Source: Candidatus Cybelea sp. (GTDB lineage: Bacteria; Vulcanimicrobiota; Vulcanimicrobiia; Vulcanimicrobiales; Vulcanimicrobiaceae). From it: 64,000 nt of DNA. The translations under genes were made by a program, and so were the position numbers. Shown in pieces: positions 49,779-59,980 of this stretch (its first letter is position 1; each line of letters opens with the position of its first letter). The notes under the pieces were generated by a model. That model did not search any database, had not been told where the DNA came from, and was given only the letters and a program-made list of their open reading frames with translations. Location of the stretch: the NCBI GenBank assembly GCA_036489315.1, contig DASXFZ010000013.1, positions 1 through 64,000 of the forward strand, written 5' to 3'.

Positions 49779-50408
49779 ATGAAGAACATCCTGGGCCGTA
49801 AAGTCGGGATGACCAGCATCTTCACCTCTGACGGGCGTTCTGTCCCGGTGACGGTGATCGCTGCCGGTCCCTGCACGGTCGTCGATCGGCGGACGAAGGA
49901 AACGCATGGCTACGAAGCCGTGGCGCTGGGTTTCGAGCCGCGCAAGCGCGGCTCGGTGACGCGCCCCATGGCCGGCTACTTCAAGAAGCAAGGCGTCGAA
50001 CCGGTCCGGTTCGTGAGGGAGTTTCGCGGCCCGCAGGAATGTGAAGTCGGCGATACGGTGACGGTCTCGGGCTTCGAGCCCGGCGATCGCGTCGACGTCT
50101 CCGGGGTCTCGAAGGGACACGGATTCTCGGGCGGCATCAAGCGGCATAACTTCCGCGGCGGCGGCGCGAGCCACGGATCGATGATCCATCGCCAGCCCGC
50201 GTCGAACGGCGACACCAACGCCGGCCGGACGGTCAAAGGCAGCCGCCGGCCCGGCCACTTCGGCGTCGACCGCACCACGTTACAGAATCTCGAAGTCGTC
50301 CAAGCCGACGGCGAGCGCAATCTGCTGCTCGTCCGCGGCGCGGTCCCCGGCGGCAAGAACGCGCTGGTGATTGTGACGCAGAGCGTGAAGACGCGAGGGA
50401 AGGCCTAA
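49779..50408 (+). CDS. rplC: 50S ribosomal protein L3
   Basis: L3, 209 aa. It shows MKNILGRKVGMTSIFTSDGR, the KGHGFSGGIKRHNFRGGGAS loop that reaches the peptidyl-transferase centre, RRPGHFGVDRTTLQNL and a Val-rich C-terminus. It is the first gene of the resumed cluster, with its own promoter 110 bp upstream. It overlaps rplD by one base. Confidence 0.97.
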   Translation: MKNILGRKVGMTSIFTSDGRSVPVTVIAAGPCTVVDRRTKETHGYEAVALGFEPRKRGSVTRPMAGYFKKQGVEPVRFVREFRGPQECEVGDTVTVSGFEPGDRVDVSGVSKGHGFSGGIKRHNFRGGGASHGSMIHRQPASNGDTNAGRTVKGSRRPGHFGVDRTTLQNLEVVQADGERNLLLVRGAVPGGKNALVIVTQSVKTRGKA

Positions 50409-51079
50409 TGCCCAACGTGATCGACGCTTCGGGCAAGGTCCTTAAGGAAGTGCAATCGCCCGCCGCGCTCGGCGGCGACTACGCCGATAAGCTTTCCGTG
50501 GTCTATCGCGCGGTCCATCGCGAGTTTGCCAACCCGCGGGCCGGCACCGCCTCGACGCTCAAACGCGACGAAGTCTCGGGCGGCGGCCGCAAGCCCTGGC
50601 GCCAGAAGGGCACCGGACGGGCGCGCCAAGGCTCGATTCGCTCCCCGCAGTGGCGCCATGGCGGCGTCGTCTTCGGACCCCAGCCGCGCAGCTACGTCGA
50701 ATCGCTCAATAAGAAGGAACGCCGCGTCGCCTTCCTGGCGGCGCTTGCAGACCGCTTCCAAAACGACGCCGTGACCCTGCTCGACAGCAGCGAGTTTCCG
50801 ATCGAAAAGACGGGCGCGTTCGCCAAGCTGCTCTTCGGCAGTGCCAAAGCCGCGCGAGTCGGCCCCTCGACCCTGATCGTCTGCCGGCGCGGTGAAACGC
50901 ACGCCGGCGCGATCGAACGGGTCGGCCGCAATCTTCAGCGCGTGGCCGTAACCGACGACGGAGCGCTCGACGTCAAGGACGTCCTGCGCTACGAGCGCCT
51001 TTTCTTTACGACGGCCGCCTACGAAGCATTGACGGAGCGTCTCGCCCCCAAACAGGAGACCGCCGATGGACGCCCGTGA
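50408..51079 (+). CDS. rplD: 50S ribosomal protein L4
   Basis: L4, 223 aa (E. coli 201). The basic exit-tunnel loop is [20 protein letters not shown] with [19 protein letters not shown]4 is also an S10-operon repressor in some bacteria; no E. coli-like S10 leader is visible here. Its 3' end overlaps rplW by 14 bp, and the C-terminus is slightly extended ([15 protein letters not shown]). Confidence 0.96.
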   Translation: MPNVIDASGKVLKEVQSPAALGGDYADKLSVVYRAVHREFANPRAGTASTLKRDEVSGGGRKPWRQKGTGRARQGSIRSPQWRHGGVVFGPQPRSYVESLNKKERRVAFLAALADRFQNDAVTLLDSSEFPIEKTGAFAKLLFGSAKAARVGPSTLIVCRRGETHAGAIERVGRNLQRVAVTDDGALDVKDVLRYERLFFTTAAYEALTERLAPKQETADGRP

Positions 51080-51374
51080 CGTCATCGTCGCGCCGCGCAT
51101 CACCGAAAAGTCGATGGCCGACGCGCAGATCAACCAGTACACGTTCGTCGTCCACCCGCAGGCGACCAAGACGCAGATCCGCCATGCGATCGAGGAGATC
51201 TTTCACGTCAACGTCCTCAACGTGAATACGGTCAACGTACGCGGTAAAGCGCGCACCTTCGCGCGCAAGGGCGTGCGGACTCGCGGCCAGCAGAGCGATT
51301 TCAAGAAGGCCGTCGTTACGATCAAGGCCGGTCAGAAGATCGAGCTCGGTGGAGTGAACTACTTTGAACAGTAA
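51066..51374 (+). CDS. rplW: 50S ribosomal protein L23
   Basis: L23, 102 aa, located at the tunnel exit where it docks SRP and trigger factor. It shows [36 protein letters not shown] and VNTVNVRGKARTF. Start ATG 51066 lies inside the rplD 3' end. Confidence 0.96.
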   Translation: MDARDVIVAPRITEKSMADAQINQYTFVVHPQATKTQIRHAIEEIFHVNVLNVNTVNVRGKARTFARKGVRTRGQQSDFKKAVVTIKAGQKIELGGVNYFEQ

Positions 51375-51392
51375 GCTTTTTGGGGAAATCGC

Positions 51393-52220
51393 GTGCCGGT
51401 AAAGAAATATCGCCCCACCTCACCCGGTAAGCGCTTCATGACGACCATCGACTTCTCGGAGCTGTCGAAGGTCGCGCCGGAGCGTTCGCTGACCGAAGTG
51501 CGCAAGAAGCACTCCGGACGGAACAACAACGGCCATATCACGGTTCGCCATCGGGGCGGCGGAACGCGCAAGATCTACCGGATCATCGACTTCAAACGCT
51601 CGAAGGACGGGGTTCCGGCGAAGGTCGCGACCGTCGAGTACGATCCGAACCGCTCGTGCCGCATCGCGCTGCTGCACTACCGCGACGGCGAGAAGCGCTA
51701 TATCCTGGCGCCGCTCGGATTGCGCGTCGGCGAACTGGTAGAATCGGGCCCGGCGGCCGACATCAAGATCGGCAACGCGCTGCCGATCAAGAACATTCCG
51801 GTCGGCACGGTCCTTCACAACATCGAGCTGCGTCCCGGCGAGGGCGGCAAGCTCGTCCGTTCGGCCGGCGTCTCGGCGCAGTTGATGGCCAAGGAAGACG
51901 AATACTCGCAAGTGCGCATGCCCTCGGGCGAGGTGCGGCGGATCCACATCAACTGCCGCGCGACGATCGGCCAGCTCGGCAACATCGAGCACGAAAACCA
52001 GATCATCGGCAAAGCGGGGCGTTCGCGGCATCTCGGAAAGCGCCCGAGCGTCCGCGGTATCGCGATGAATCCGGTCGATCACCCGCACGGCGGCGGCGAA
52101 GCGCGCTCGACTTCGGGTCGGCCGCCGACGACACCGTGGGGTCAGATGACGATGGGCAAAAAGACTCGGCGCAACAAACGCACGAGCAAGATGATCGTTC
52201 GCAAGAGAGGGTCTAAGTAG
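51393..52220 (+). CDS. rplB: 50S ribosomal protein L2
   Basis: L2, 275 aa, needed for subunit association and peptidyl transfer. It shows [38 protein letters not shown], and [18 protein letters not shown] with the essential His region. The start is GTG at 51393. Directly followed by rpsS with no gap. Confidence 0.97.
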   Translation: MPVKKYRPTSPGKRFMTTIDFSELSKVAPERSLTEVRKKHSGRNNNGHITVRHRGGGTRKIYRIIDFKRSKDGVPAKVATVEYDPNRSCRIALLHYRDGEKRYILAPLGLRVGELVESGPAADIKIGNALPIKNIPVGTVLHNIELRPGEGGKLVRSAGVSAQLMAKEDEYSQVRMPSGEVRRIHINCRATIGQLGNIEHENQIIGKAGRSRHLGKRPSVRGIAMNPVDHPHGGGEARSTSGRPPTTPWGQMTMGKKTRRNKRTSKMIVRKRGSK

Positions 52221-52499
52221 ATGGCGCGGTCGCTAAAGAAGGGGCCGTACGTTGCGGACCACCTCGTCAAGAAGGTCGAGAAGCTCAACGAGACGCGCGA
52301 GCGGCGCGTGATCAAAACGTGGAGCCGCGATTCGACGGTGCTGCCGTCGATGGTCGGCCATACGATCGGCGTGCACAACGGCAAGACCCACATTCCGGTC
52401 TACATCAGTGAGAACATGGTCGGGCACAAGCTCGGCGAGTTTTCGCCGACGCGGCATTTCCGCGGCCACGGCGGCGACAAGGCCACGGTGAAATCGTGA
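52221..52499 (+). CDS. rpsS: 30S ribosomal protein S19
   Basis: S19, 92 aa, in the 30S head. It shows [37 protein letters not shown] and [20 protein letters not shown]. It overlaps rplV by four bases (GTGA). Confidence 0.97.
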   Translation: MARSLKKGPYVADHLVKKVEKLNETRERRVIKTWSRDSTVLPSMVGHTIGVHNGKTHIPVYISENMVGHKLGEFSPTRHFRGHGGDKATVKS

Positions 52500-53005
52500 A
52501 CGAGCGCGTCCCCCAGGCCGTCGCTCACCTGCGCTTCGTACGCCAGGGTCCGCGCAAGCTTCGCCGCGTCGCCAACGCGATTCGCGGCAAGAGCGTCCGC
52601 GAGGCCCTCGTGCTGTTGAAGTTTGCCGAAGTCTTTGCCGCCGAGCCGATCGAGAAGCTGGTTCGGAGTGCCGTCGCCAACGCCGGCAACAACCACGACA
52701 TGAACGTCGACGAGCTCTACATCTCGCGCATCACCGTCGACGGCGGTCCGGGCGGCCGCTTTACCAAGCGCATCGATCCGCGCGCCCAAGGGCGTGCGGC
52801 CTTCAAACGCAAGCGGTTCTCGCACGTGACGGTCATCGTCAGCGAGACGCCGCCGGCCAAGCCGCCCAGAAAATCGGCCGGCGCCTCAGTTCAAGCGGCG
52901 CGCGCGACCCGTCGTTCCGCGGCGGGCGCCGGAGCGGCCAAGAAAACACCGCGAAAGAAACGCAGCACGCGTAAGCAGGCGGCAAGCGCCGCTGCGGGAG
53001 CATAG
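52496..53005 (+). CDS. rplV: 50S ribosomal protein L22 with basic C-terminal tail
   Basis: L22, 169 aa against about 110 in most bacteria. The core (residues 1 to about 117) is normal: [39 protein letters not shown] and [20 protein letters not shown]. From about 118 a low-complexity Ala/Lys/Arg tail follows ([19 protein letters not shown] and beyond). The tail is on the solvent side in known structures and could contact rRNA. The start is GTG at 52496. Confidence 0.95.
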   Translation: MNERVPQAVAHLRFVRQGPRKLRRVANAIRGKSVREALVLLKFAEVFAAEPIEKLVRSAVANAGNNHDMNVDELYISRITVDGGPGGRFTKRIDPRAQGRAAFKRKRFSHVTVIVSETPPAKPPRKSAGASVQAARATRRSAAGAGAAKKTPRKKRSTRKQAASAAAGA

Positions 53006-53905
53006 ATGGGACAGAAGATTCACCCCGTAGGCATGCGCCTCGGTATCACGCGCACTTGGGACAGCCGCTGGTTCGAAAAGAAGCACTACGTCGACTGGCT
53101 GCACGAGGACGTCGCGATCCGTAAGTCGTTCAACCGCTGGATGCGCTCGGCGTCGATCAGCAAGATCGAGATCGAGCGGCGCGCCAACCAGGCACGCGTC
53201 ATCGTCAACACCGCGAAACCGGGCATCATCATCGGCAAGCGCGGGGTCGGCATCGACGAGATTCGCAAGACGCTCGAGCGCCTGACCGGCAAGAGCGTGG
53301 CGGTCAACGTCATGGAGATCTCGCACCCCGAACTCGATGCACGGCTCGTTGCGCAGAACATCGTCGATCAGCTCGAGAAGCGGATCGCGTTTCGCCGCGC
53401 GATGAAGCAGGCCATCATGCGCACGATGCGCGCCGGCGCGCGAGGCATCAAAGTGCAGGTGTCGGGCCGGCTCGGCGGCGCGGAAATCGCTCGCACCGAG
53501 CACAATGCCGACGGCAAGGTGCCGCTGCACACGCTGCGTGCCGATATCGACTACTCGCAGGTCGAAGCGTTCACAACGTTCGGCCGTATCGGCGTCAAGG
53601 TTTGGATCTATCGCGGCGAGGTGCTGCCGGATCAGCCGCGCGGCGACGGCGCTATGCGCGATCGTCAGGATCGCGGCCGCGATCGCCGCGAACGCGGCGG
53701 ACGCGGACGTGGACGCGACGGACGGATGCCGCAGCCCGCCGCAGCCCGGCCGCCCGCACCCGTGCCCGAAACCCTACCTGTGCCGGAGAGCGCACCCGGG
53801 CCGGAGATTACGCCCGCGCCGGTGCCGGTACTCGAGGCCGCGGTGCCCGCCGCGCAAGCGATCGTTCCGGAGGCCGCGGCTCCGATAGTGGAGGTAACCG
53901 AGTAG
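53006..53905 (+). CDS. rpsC: 30S ribosomal protein S3 with extended C-terminus
   Basis: S3 of the mRNA entry channel, 299 aa against about 210-240. The core has [20 protein letters not shown], the KH domain ([20 protein letters not shown]) and [20 protein letters not shown]. After about residue 212 an Arg/Gly-rich stretch ([16 protein letters not shown]) leads into a Pro/Ala/Val tail. Arg/Gly tails suggest RNA contact. Directly after rplV. Confidence 0.95.
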   Translation: MGQKIHPVGMRLGITRTWDSRWFEKKHYVDWLHEDVAIRKSFNRWMRSASISKIEIERRANQARVIVNTAKPGIIIGKRGVGIDEIRKTLERLTGKSVAVNVMEISHPELDARLVAQNIVDQLEKRIAFRRAMKQAIMRTMRAGARGIKVQVSGRLGGAEIARTEHNADGKVPLHTLRADIDYSQVEAFTTFGRIGVKVWIYRGEVLPDQPRGDGAMRDRQDRGRDRRERGGRGRGRDGRMPQPAAARPPAPVPETLPVPESAPGPEITPAPVPVLEAAVPAAQAIVPEAAAPIVEVTE

Positions 53906-53906
53906 G

Positions 53907-54323
53907 ATGCTTACGCCAAAGCGAGTCAAGTGGCGCAAGGTTCAGCGCGGCCGGATGTCCGGCGCGGCGCAGCGCGGCAACGCGCTGACCTTCGGCGATT
54001 TCGGTCTGCAGGCGATGGAGCCGTGCTGGATGACGAACCGTCAGATCGAGGCCGCGCGTGTCGCGATGACCCGCCACATCAAGCGTGGCGGAAAGGTCTG
54101 GATCAAGGTCTTTCCCGACAAGCCGGCCACCAAGAAGCCGGCGGAGGTACGCATGGGCTCGGGTAAGGGAAACCCGGAGTTCTGGGTCGCGGTCGTACGG
54201 CCGGGGCGCGTGCTCTTCGAGCTCTCCGGCGTCGCGCCGAACGTTGCTCGTGAAGCGCTGCAGCGCGCGGCGGCCAAGCTGCCGATCGGCACGAAGATCG
54301 TCTCGCGCGAGGACACACCGTGA
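53907..54323 (+). CDS. rplP: 50S ribosomal protein L16
   Basis: L16, 138 aa, organiser of the A-site tRNA region. It shows [58 protein letters not shown] and [19 protein letters not shown]. The Arg hydroxylated in some bacteria lies within the conserved P-A/V-E-x-R region. Overlaps rpmC by four bases. Confidence 0.97.
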   Translation: MLTPKRVKWRKVQRGRMSGAAQRGNALTFGDFGLQAMEPCWMTNRQIEAARVAMTRHIKRGGKVWIKVFPDKPATKKPAEVRMGSGKGNPEFWVAVVRPGRVLFELSGVAPNVAREALQRAAAKLPIGTKIVSREDTP

Positions 54324-54541
54324 AGAAAAACGACTTAGACGGGCTGCGCGTTCTCAGCGTCGCCGAACTGCAGGAGAAGGCCCGCGACGCAAAGTCCGAA
54401 CTTTTCAACCTGCGCTTCGCGCTGCGGACGGGCCATCTAACCGATTTCAGCAAGATTCGTGCGATGCGCCGCTCGTACGCGCGAATCCAAACCGTGATCT
54501 GCGAGAAGCGGCTCGCCGAGGAAAAGCATGGAGCAGCCTAA
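54320..54541 (+). CDS. rpmC: 50S ribosomal protein L29
   Basis: L29, 73 aa, at the tunnel exit next to L23. It shows [38 protein letters not shown] and [20 protein letters not shown], the two long helices of the family. The start is GTG at 54320 and the 3' end overlaps rpsQ by 14 bp. Confidence 0.95.
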   Translation: MKKNDLDGLRVLSVAELQEKARDAKSELFNLRFALRTGHLTDFSKIRAMRRSYARIQTVICEKRLAEEKHGAA

Positions 54542-54821
54542 CGAAACCGCCGCAGTGCGCCAAGAGAAATCACGCGGTACCCGGCGGGTGAAACAGGGGC
54601 GAGTCGCCTCCAACAAGATGGACAAGACGATCGTCGTTGTCTCGGAGACGCGCGTGCCGCACCCTTCCTACGGGAAGATCGTGCGCAAGTCGGCGCGCTT
54701 CAAGGCGCACGACGAGCGCAACGAGGCCAACGTCGGCGACCTCGTGCGTATCGCGGAATGCCGTCCGATGTCGCGCGAGAAGCGCTGGCGTCTCGTCGAG
54801 ATCGTGGAACGAGCGAAGTGA
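54528..54821 (+). CDS. rpsQ: 30S ribosomal protein S17
   Basis: S17, 97 aa, an OB-fold 16S-binding protein. It shows [39 protein letters not shown] and [19 protein letters not shown]. An N-terminal stretch of about 20 residues before [12 protein letters not shown] is longer than usual. Its stop overlaps the GTG of rplN. Confidence 0.96.
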   Translation: MEQPNETAAVRQEKSRGTRRVKQGRVASNKMDKTIVVVSETRVPHPSYGKIVRKSARFKAHDERNEANVGDLVRIAECRPMSREKRWRLVEIVERAK

Positions 54822-55195
54822 TTCAGCAAGAGACGCGTCTGAAGGTCGCCGACAACAGCGGAGCCCGGGAGCTGCTCGTGATTCACGTCTCGGGCGGCGG
54901 CCGTCACGTCTACGCGCACGTCGGCGACATCATCGTCGGCACCGTCAAGAGCGCGATCCCCGGTGCCGCCGTGAAGAAGGGCCAGGTCGTCAAGGCCGTG
55001 GTCGTGCGCACGAGTGCGCCGATCCGGCGCCTGGACGGCTCGGTCGTGAAGTGCGACGACAACGCCTGCGTGATCATCAAAGGCGAAAAAGACAATTTGG
55101 ACCCGCGCGGGACGCGCGTCTTCGGTCCGGTCATGCGCGAGCTGCGCGATCGCGGATTTTTGAAGATCGCGTCGCTCGCACCCGAGGTACTCTAG
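54818..55195 (+). CDS. rplN: 50S ribosomal protein L14
   Basis: L14, 125 aa, at the subunit interface. With GTG 54818 the protein begins [19 protein letters not shown], the standard N-terminus; an upstream in-frame start would add unrelated residues. Also present are [20 protein letters not shown] and [16 protein letters not shown]-type ending (here [19 protein letters not shown]). It overlaps rplX by one base. Confidence 0.96.
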   Translation: MIQQETRLKVADNSGARELLVIHVSGGGRHVYAHVGDIIVGTVKSAIPGAAVKKGQVVKAVVVRTSAPIRRLDGSVVKCDDNACVIIKGEKDNLDPRGTRVFGPVMRELRDRGFLKIASLAPEVL

Positions 55196-55551
55196 TGGCT
55201 ACGAAAGCAAATATCATCAAGGGCGACACCGTCATGGTGCGTCGCGGCAAAGAGCGGGGCAAGCGCGGAACGGTCCGCGCGCTGCACGGCAGCTCGGCCA
55301 CGGTCGAGGGGATCAACGTCGTCAAGCGCCATACGAAATCCGGAACGAAGTCGTCGAACATCGGTGCTTCCAGCCAGACGGGCGGCATCGTGGAAAAAGA
55401 GGCTCCGCTGCCGCTTTCGGCGCTGCAGTACGTCTGCGAAAAGTGCAAGGCGCCGGCGCGTCTGCGCCGTGGGCGCACCGCCGAGGGCGGCTTACAGCGG
55501 ATCTGCGCGCGCTGCGGCGAGCCCGCGCGCGAATCGGCGAAGGGAGGGTAG
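55195..55551 (+). CDS. rplX: 50S ribosomal protein L24 with zinc-ribbon-like C-terminus
   Basis: L24, 118 aa, an assembly initiator. The KOW domain is [20 protein letters not shown] with [10 protein letters not shown]. The C-terminal part has two Cys pairs, CEKC and CARC, around [16 protein letters not shown], a zinc-ribbon pattern seen in some bacterial L24 proteins. The start is GTG at 55195, the last base of the rplN stop. Confidence 0.95.
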   Translation: MATKANIIKGDTVMVRRGKERGKRGTVRALHGSSATVEGINVVKRHTKSGTKSSNIGASSQTGGIVEKEAPLPLSALQYVCEKCKAPARLRRGRTAEGGLQRICARCGEPARESAKGG

Positions 55552-55555
55552 CGCG

Positions 55556-56107
55556 ATGGCGGAGCGTTTGCGCGAGCGTTACCGGCAGCAGGTTCGCAAG
55601 CAGCTGCAGGAGCGTTTTGGTTATAAGAACGTCAATCAGATACCGCGGCTGGAGAAGGTCGTCGTCAACATGAGCGTCGGCGAAGCGATCGTCAATCCGA
55701 AGGCGCTCGATGCGGCGGTGAGCGAGCTCACGGCGATCACCGGGCAGAAGCCGGTCATCGCGAAGGCAAAGAAGTCGATCGCGGCCTTCAAACTGCGCGC
55801 CGGGATGAATATCGGCGCGAAGGTGACCCTGCGGGGCGACCGGATGTACGTATTCGTCGATAAGCTCTTTAATGTCGTGCTGCCGCGTATCCGCGATTTC
55901 CGCGGGCTTCCCGCAAAGTCGTTCGACGGGCGCGGCAACTACAACTTAGGGCTGAAAGAGCAGCTCGTCTTTCCGGAGATCAACTACGACAAAGTGGATA
56001 AGACCCGCGGCATGGACGTGACGATCGTCACGACCGCCAAGACCGACGAAGAGGCCTCCGAGTTCTTGACGGCGATGGGTCTGCCCTTACAGAAAGCGCG
56101 GAATTAA
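55556..56107 (+). CDS. rplE: 50S ribosomal protein L5
   Basis: L5, 183 aa, a 5S rRNA and P-site tRNA contact. It shows [60 protein letters not shown] and the C-terminal [23 protein letters not shown] 55556 follows GGGAGGG by a good distance. Overlaps rpsN by one base. Confidence 0.97.
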   Translation: MAERLRERYRQQVRKQLQERFGYKNVNQIPRLEKVVVNMSVGEAIVNPKALDAAVSELTAITGQKPVIAKAKKSIAAFKLRAGMNIGAKVTLRGDRMYVFVDKLFNVVLPRIRDFRGLPAKSFDGRGNYNLGLKEQLVFPEINYDKVDKTRGMDVTIVTTAKTDEEASEFLTAMGLPLQKARN

Positions 56108-56292
56108 TGGCTAAGACCAGTTTGATCATCAAATCGCAGCGTGCGCCGAAGTTCTCCGTGCGCCGGCACAACCGGTGCAGAGTATGCGGCCGCCCGCGCG
56201 GTTATCTCCGCAAATTCGCGATGTGCCGGATCTGCTTCCGGGAGAACGCCCATCTGGGCGTCGTTCCGGGCGTGACCAAGGCGTCGTGGTAA
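56107..56292 (+). CDS. rpsN: 30S ribosomal protein S14, zinc-binding type
   Basis: S14 of the short, zinc-binding (type Z) form, 61 aa. The four Cys are [10 protein letters not shown] and [20 protein letters not shown] precedes and KASW ends the protein. No zinc-free S14 paralogue is in the window. Confidence 0.97.
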   Translation: MAKTSLIIKSQRAPKFSVRRHNRCRVCGRPRGYLRKFAMCRICFRENAHLGVVPGVTKASW

Positions 56293-56306
56293 GGAGGCTG
56301 TAGCAC

Positions 56307-56705
56307 GTGTCGATAACCGATCCCATTGCGGACATGCTGACGCGGATTCGCAACGCGAATACCGCCAACCATAAGACGGTCGACGTCCCGGCCTCGCGGG
56401 CGAAGCAAGCCATCGCCCGAATTTTGCAGGACGAAGGGTTCATCGAGAGCTTCGAACGCCTCTCGGAGGGTCCGCAGGGCACGATTCGGATTGCGCTCCG
56501 GTACGGTCCTGAAAAAGAGAAGATCATCACGGGCCTGCGCCGCATCTCGCGTCCCGGTTTGCGCGTCTACACGCGTAAGACGGAGATCCCGCGCGTCCTC
56601 GGCGGCTTCGGCCTGGTCATCATGTCGACGCCGCAAGGCATCATGTCGGGGAAACTCGCGAAGAAGCGCGGCGTCGGAGGAGAGGTTCTTGCGTACATCT
56701 GGTAA
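56307..56705 (+). CDS. rpsH: 30S ribosomal protein S8
   Basis: S8, 132 aa, a primary 16S-binding protein and in E. coli the spc-operon repressor. It shows [40 protein letters not shown] and [20 protein letters not shown]. The start is GTG at 56307 after AAGGAGG. Confidence 0.97.
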   Translation: MSITDPIADMLTRIRNANTANHKTVDVPASRAKQAIARILQDEGFIESFERLSEGPQGTIRIALRYGPEKEKIITGLRRISRPGLRVYTRKTEIPRVLGGFGLVIMSTPQGIMSGKLAKKRGVGGEVLAYIW

Positions 56706-56717
56706 GGCGGTGCAGCC

Positions 56718-57269
56718 GTGTCTCGGATAGGAAAGCTGCCGGTCGTCGTTCCCTCGGGCGTAAAGGTCGAGGTAGATGGCGGCGAGGTACTCGTTCGCGG
56801 CCCGAAGGGCGAGCTGCGCCAGCATATTCTCACGGACGTCGTCGAGGTGAAACTGCAGGACGATCGCGTCGTGGTCGACCGTAAGGGTGATGCCAAAGCG
56901 CACCGCAGCGCGCATGGCTTAACGCGCACGCTCATCGCCAACATGGTCGAGGGCGTCAGCAAAGGCTTCCGCAAGAGTCTCGAAATCACCGGTGTCGGCT
57001 ACCGCGTCGCAAAGTCGGGCGAGAACCTCACCCTCAGTTTGGGTTACTCCCACCCGGTTCCGTTCGCGGCGCCCAAGGGCGTCGTGCTCTCGGTCGAGGG
57101 CCAGACGAAGATTCACGTCGAGGGCATCGATAAGCAGGCCGTCGGACAAGTCGCCGCCGATATCCGGCGGTTGCGCAAGCCCGAGCCCTATAAAGGAAAA
57201 GGGGTTCGCTACGAGGGCGAGCGCATCCGCAAGAAGCTCGGTAAGGCCGGAAAGGCTGGTAAGAAATGA
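56718..57269 (+). CDS. rplF: 50S ribosomal protein L6
   Basis: L6, 183 aa, near the factor-binding site. It shows [47 protein letters not shown] and [20 protein letters not shown]. The start is GTG at 56718. Overlaps rplR by four bases. Confidence 0.97.
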   Translation: MSRIGKLPVVVPSGVKVEVDGGEVLVRGPKGELRQHILTDVVEVKLQDDRVVVDRKGDAKAHRSAHGLTRTLIANMVEGVSKGFRKSLEITGVGYRVAKSGENLTLSLGYSHPVPFAAPKGVVLSVEGQTKIHVEGIDKQAVGQVAADIRRLRKPEPYKGKGVRYEGERIRKKLGKAGKAGKK

Positions 57270-57625
57270 CGAGCCGTCGAGACGCCCGTCGGGAGCGACA
57301 CGCTCGCCTGCGCAAGAAGTTGTCGGGCACGACCGCGCGTCCGCGCCTCTACGTGCGGCGCTCGCTCCATCACATCTACGCGCTGATCGTCGACGACAGC
57401 AAGGGCCACACGCTGGCCTCCGCCTCGACGGTCGATAAGTCGTTCGCGTCCTCGCTCGGTTCGAAGACCAATGTTGCCGCCGCCCAAGCGGTCGGCACGG
57501 CGATCGCCGGCAAAGCGAAAGAGGCGGGCATTTCGGAGGTCGTTTTCGATCGTGGCGGTTTCAAATATCATGGCCGGGTGCGCGCGCTCGCCGATGCGGC
57601 GCGTGAAGCGGGGTTGAGTTTCTAA
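57266..57625 (+). CDS. rplR: 50S ribosomal protein L18
   Basis: L18, 119 aa, a 5S rRNA-binding protein. It shows [40 protein letters not shown] and [20 protein letters not shown]. One-base overlap with rpsE. Confidence 0.97.
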   Translation: MTSRRDARRERHARLRKKLSGTTARPRLYVRRSLHHIYALIVDDSKGHTLASASTVDKSFASSLGSKTNVAAAQAVGTAIAGKAKEAGISEVVFDRGGFKYHGRVRALADAAREAGLSF

Positions 57626-58134
57626 TGCAATATCGTGGTAGAGATCGAGATAACAGCGGCATCGATGAGACGGTCGTACGCGTCAATCGGGTCGCCAAGG
57701 TCGTCAAGGGCGGCAAACGTTTCAGCTTCAGCGCGTTGGTCGTCGTCGGCGATCGCAAGGGCAAGGTCGGCTACGCCATCGGCAAAGCCACCGAAGTTCC
57801 CGAGGCGATTCGCAAAGCCGTCGAGCAGGCTCGCAAGAACATGGTGACCGTCGCGATGGTCGAAAAGACGATTCCGCACGAAGTGCGGCACGAGGTCGGT
57901 GCGGCCACGGTTCTGCTCAAGCCCGCGGCACCGGGTACCGGTGTGATCGCGGGCGGATCGATGCGCGCCGTTTTGGAGCTCGCCGGCATCCATGACATCC
58001 TCACGAAGTGCTTGGGGACGACCAACCCGATCAACGTCGTCATGGCGACGGTCTCGGCGTTGAAGTCGCTGCGCACCGTCGAGCAGGTCGCGGCGATGCG
58101 CGGCAAGACCGTCAAAGAAATCTACGCGGCATAG
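57625..58134 (+). CDS. rpsE: 30S ribosomal protein S5
   Basis: S5, 169 aa, a fidelity protein. It shows [58 protein letters not shown] and [18 protein letters not shown]. Only four bases separate it from rplO, so rpmD (L30), normally between them, is absent. Confidence 0.97.
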   Translation: MQYRGRDRDNSGIDETVVRVNRVAKVVKGGKRFSFSALVVVGDRKGKVGYAIGKATEVPEAIRKAVEQARKNMVTVAMVEKTIPHEVRHEVGAATVLLKPAAPGTGVIAGGSMRAVLELAGIHDILTKCLGTTNPINVVMATVSALKSLRTVEQVAAMRGKTVKEIYAA

Positions 58135-58138
58135 GATC

Positions 58139-58636
58139 ATGGCAGACAAACAAATTCTCAAGCTTGGAGCCCTCAAGCCGGCACCCGGAAGCCGGCCGAA
58201 ACGTCAGCGCATCGGCCGCGGCCACGGTTCGGGCATGGTCAAGACGGGCGGCGAAGGCGGCAAAGGCCAGACGGTTCGCTCGGGCGGCGGCAAGGGGCCG
58301 GCGTTCGAAGGCGGCCAGACCGCGTGGGCGCGGCGCCTGCCGCACAAGCGCGGCTACTCGCAAAAAGCGCGCGACTACGGCCACTTCCGCTCGCGTCTCG
58401 CGGTCGTCAACCTCGGCCGTTTGGCGGAATGGGACCCGAGCGTCGAAGTCTCCCCGGAATCGCTGCGCAGCCGCGGCGTCCTCAAGTCCGAACGGGACGG
58501 CGTGAAGATTCTCGGCAGCGGCGCGCCCGCGAGCCTGCCGTCCGGACTGCGTTTCCGCGACGTGCTCTTCTCGAGGAGTGCGCGCGAAGCGCTCGAGGCT
58601 GCAGGAGCCGTCATCTCCGACGGAGCGAAAGAATAA
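58139..58636 (+). CDS. rplO: 50S ribosomal protein L15
   Basis: L15, 165 aa. It shows LKPAPGSRPKRQRIGRGHGS, GMVKTGGEGGKGQTVRSGGG and FEGGQTAWARRLPHKRGY, the Gly/Arg-rich N-terminal RNA-binding part, and a C-terminal globular part (AREALEAAGAVISD). Followed 5 bp later by secY. Confidence 0.96.
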   Translation: MADKQILKLGALKPAPGSRPKRQRIGRGHGSGMVKTGGEGGKGQTVRSGGGKGPAFEGGQTAWARRLPHKRGYSQKARDYGHFRSRLAVVNLGRLAEWDPSVEVSPESLRSRGVLKSERDGVKILGSGAPASLPSGLRFRDVLFSRSAREALEAAGAVISDGAKE

Positions 58637-58641
58637 CTTAG

Positions 58642-59964
58642 GTGTTCGATAACCTGCGGGCGGCGGTGCTCGTACCGGAGATCCGCCAGCGTATCCTCTT
58701 CGTCTTTTTCGCCTTCGCGTGGTTCGTCTTCATGATCCACGTGCAGCTGCCCAACGTCAATCAGGCAGCCTGGCAGCGGGTGCTGCAGAGCGGCGCCTTC
58801 TACAACCTGCTGGGCTTCCTCTCGGGCGGCGCGCTGCAGAAGCTTTCGATCATCGCGATGGGCATCACGCCTTACATCAACGCGTCGATCATCATGCAGC
58901 TCATGACGGTCGTCATGCCGCAGCTCGAAGAGCTCGCCAAGAAAGGCGGCGAGGAAGGCCGTAAGAAGATCAGCCAGTACACCCGCTGGCTGACGATCGT
59001 TCTGGCGGCGGTTCAGGCGACGTTCATGGCGATCTCGATGGAGCGCTCCGGCGTCTTCTACGACACGAGCATCTGGTATCTGCTCTACGCGATCGTCGCG
59101 ATGGTCGGCGGAACGCTCTTCTTGATGTGGCTGGGGGAGCAGATCAGCGATAAAGGCATCGGCAACGGCGTCTCGCTGATCATCTTCATCGGTATCGTGC
59201 TGCGCTATCCGCAGTACGTCACGCAGACCTACGCATCGGCGAGCCAGGGGGCAGAGTCGACGCTGAACTTGGTTCTCTACGTCCTGACCGCGATCGTCAT
59301 CATCATCTCGATCATCTTTCTGTATCAGGGGCAGCGGCGCGTTCCCGTGCAGCAAGCGCGGCGGGTCGTCGGCCGAAAGATGTTCGCGGGGCGCTCGACG
59401 TACATTCCCCTGCGCCTCAACAACGCGGGCGTCATCTCGATGATCTTCGCGATCTCGATCCTGCTCTTGCCGCAGCAGGCGCTTTCGTGGTTCGGCCGCG
59501 GGCAGACGATTACAGCCTCGGGCATCTGGGGTGCGTTACAGCACGGCCTGCAGGCCTTCTCGGCCTGGCTCAACGTCTGGTTCACGCCCAACGGCCTGCT
59601 CTACAACATCGTCTACTTCGTACTCGTCGTCATCTTTACGTTCTTCTATAGCGGCATCGTGCTCAACACGCGCGACGTCGCGGATAACCTCAAGAAGACC
59701 GGCGCCTTCATCCCGGGAATTCGCCCCGGCCAGCCGACCGTCGATTATCTGAATAAGATCCTCACCCGCATCACGACGGCGGCGGCGATCTACCTCGGCT
59801 TGCTGGCGGTGCTCCCGGGTGCGCTGCAGCGCGGCCTTTCGGTGACGACCTTCTATCTCGGCTCCACCTCTCTGCTCATCGTCGTCGGCGTGGCGCTCGA
59901 CACGATCACGCAGATCGAGGCGCGTTTGGCGATGCGCGACTATCGCGGCTTCATCAAGCGGTAG
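58642..59964 (+). CDS. secY: protein translocase subunit SecY
   Basis: SecY, the pore subunit of the SecYEG translocon, 440 aa with ten membrane spans. It shows LSGGALQKLSIIAMGITPYI followed by NASIIMQLMT (plug/TM2 region), GISDKGIGNG-type loop as EQISDKGIGNGVSLIIFIG, RRVPVQQARRVVGR before TYIPLRLNNAGVISMIFAIS, and FIPGIRPGQPTVDYL. The start is GTG at 58642. Standard spc position before adk. Confidence 0.98.
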   Translation: MFDNLRAAVLVPEIRQRILFVFFAFAWFVFMIHVQLPNVNQAAWQRVLQSGAFYNLLGFLSGGALQKLSIIAMGITPYINASIIMQLMTVVMPQLEELAKKGGEEGRKKISQYTRWLTIVLAAVQATFMAISMERSGVFYDTSIWYLLYAIVAMVGGTLFLMWLGEQISDKGIGNGVSLIIFIGIVLRYPQYVTQTYASASQGAESTLNLVLYVLTAIVIIISIIFLYQGQRRVPVQQARRVVGRKMFAGRSTYIPLRLNNAGVISMIFAISILLLPQQALSWFGRGQTITASGIWGALQHGLQAFSAWLNVWFTPNGLLYNIVYFVLVVIFTFFYSGIVLNTRDVADNLKKTGAFIPGIRPGQPTVDYLNKILTRITTAAAIYLGLLAVLPGALQRGLSVTTFYLGSTSLLIVVGVALDTITQIEARLAMRDYRGFIKR

Positions 59965-59980
59965 GGCCTCGCGGAATTAC

